A stretch of 64,000 bases of DNA from contig UQNA01000001.1 of the NCBI GenBank assembly GCA_900542195.1, positions 62,001-126,000 on the forward strand. The letters are read 5' to 3'. The DNA is from an uncultured Sutterella sp. (GTDB taxonomy: Bacteria; Pseudomonadota; Gammaproteobacteria; Burkholderiales; Burkholderiaceae_F). The notes below the pieces were generated by a model, which was given only the letters and a program-made list of their open reading frames with translations, was not told the DNA's origin and ran no database searches. Position 1 is the first letter of the stretch. Every line of letters begins with the position of its first letter. Positions 63,863 through 64,000 of the stretch are shown in pieces. The position numbers and the translations under genes are program-made.

Positions 63863-64000
63863 CTACGGTTCCTTTAGATCTTTTTCAATGCCGACGATCC
63901 TTTTTATTTCCTCGGTATCTGTTCCTGAAGGTATTGGAATATATTTGCCGGAAGAATTTTTAAATACACCAAGCGGGACAGTGGTTAAACCGGACCAACG
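63863..64000 (-). CDS. C-terminal part of an unidentified protein (partial)
   Basis: A frame enters from the right edge on the minus strand and runs 45 codons to TAG at 63863-63865. The sequence includes GVFKNSSGKYIPIPSGTDTE and ends in GIEKDLKEP, which is protein-like and soluble. It lies 129 bases upstream of the antitoxin-like gene. No family was recognised. Confidence 0.45.
   Translation of the reverse strand, partial: RWSGLTTVPLGVFKNSSGKYIPIPSGTDTEEIKRIVGIEKDLKEP

Overview
The window looks like a chromosomal piece of an anaerobic, host-associated betaproteobacterium, most likely of the family Sutterellaceae (Parasutterella, Turicimonas or Sutterella). This is inferred from a DUF1840 gene, a PTS with no sugar permease, the order mreB-mreC-mreD-mrdA-rodA-rlpA, an aspartate/C4-dicarboxylate economy, several large AT-2 autotransporters, and a base composition that looks mid-40s percent GC by eye. 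No rRNA, complete tRNA, insertion sequence, prophage or CRISPR array was found.

Layout. 1-4.7 kb: a partial gene end, an agmatinase-type ureohydrolase, an NfeD/SPFH membrane pair, an EamA permease and an alpha/beta-hydrolase-like protein lacking its nucleophile. 4.9-11.1 kb: an aspartate/fumarate block with two tandem aspartase/fumarase-superfamily proteins, an EamA permease, a LysR regulator and a Dcu-type C4-dicarboxylate antiporter. 11.2-19.6 kb (minus): the rod-shape and cell-elongation operon mreBCD-mrdA-rodA-rlpA with an M20 peptidase and a 68-codon gene at its end. 19.8-23 kb: gatCAB. 23-29.5 kb: two paralogous autotransporters on either side of a beta-carbonic anhydrase. 30.2-36.6 kb (minus): a six-gene redox operon resembling E. 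coli ydhYVWXUT (tungsten/molybdenum AOR-family oxidoreductase, two 4x[4Fe-4S] proteins, an NrfD quinone protein) plus a multihaem cytochrome c. 37.3-38.7 kb: an APC-family amino-acid antiporter. 39.5-48.9 kb: one very large autotransporter gene (about 3,145 codons if restored), interrupted at a G7 tract, at a single-base frameshift and at an amber codon. 49.7-50.5 kb: an HxlR regulator divergent from a small target gene with a perfect 26-bp palindrome between them. 51-54.6 kb: pyrE, exonuclease III, an RsuA-type pseudouridine synthase and ampG. 54.6-57.7 kb (minus): EIIA-HPr-EI and a YecA/UPF0149 protein. 57.9-64 kb: a WYL regulator, a sirtuin paired with a HEAT-like acidic-tail protein, an HEXXH protein, DUF1840, an orphan RelB-type antitoxin and a partial gene.

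Most interesting points. (1) The two adjacent aspartase/fumarase-family proteins have complementary losses. The first keeps the two N-terminal substrate-binding motifs but lacks the mobile GSS-loop lysine and asparagine. The second keeps a perfect GSS loop but lacks the N-terminal motifs and the C-terminal domain. Because active sites in this superfamily are built from three subunits, the pair may be an obligate heteromeric lyase. (2) The cytochrome of the ydh-like operon has three CXXCH motifs plus a CX15CH motif, the unusual haem site known from MccA-type sulfite reductases. (3) The giant autotransporter has a homopolymeric G tract exactly where its signal-peptide frame is lost, the arrangement expected for phase variation. 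(4) The Dcu transporter start codon is separated from its Shine-Dalgarno by a hairpin that would bring the two back to normal spacing.

In metabolic terms the region suggests import of aspartate or fumarate by Dcu, interconversion by the lyase pair, and fumarate-type anaerobic respiration, alongside a periplasm-facing redox module. These links are inferred from gene content.
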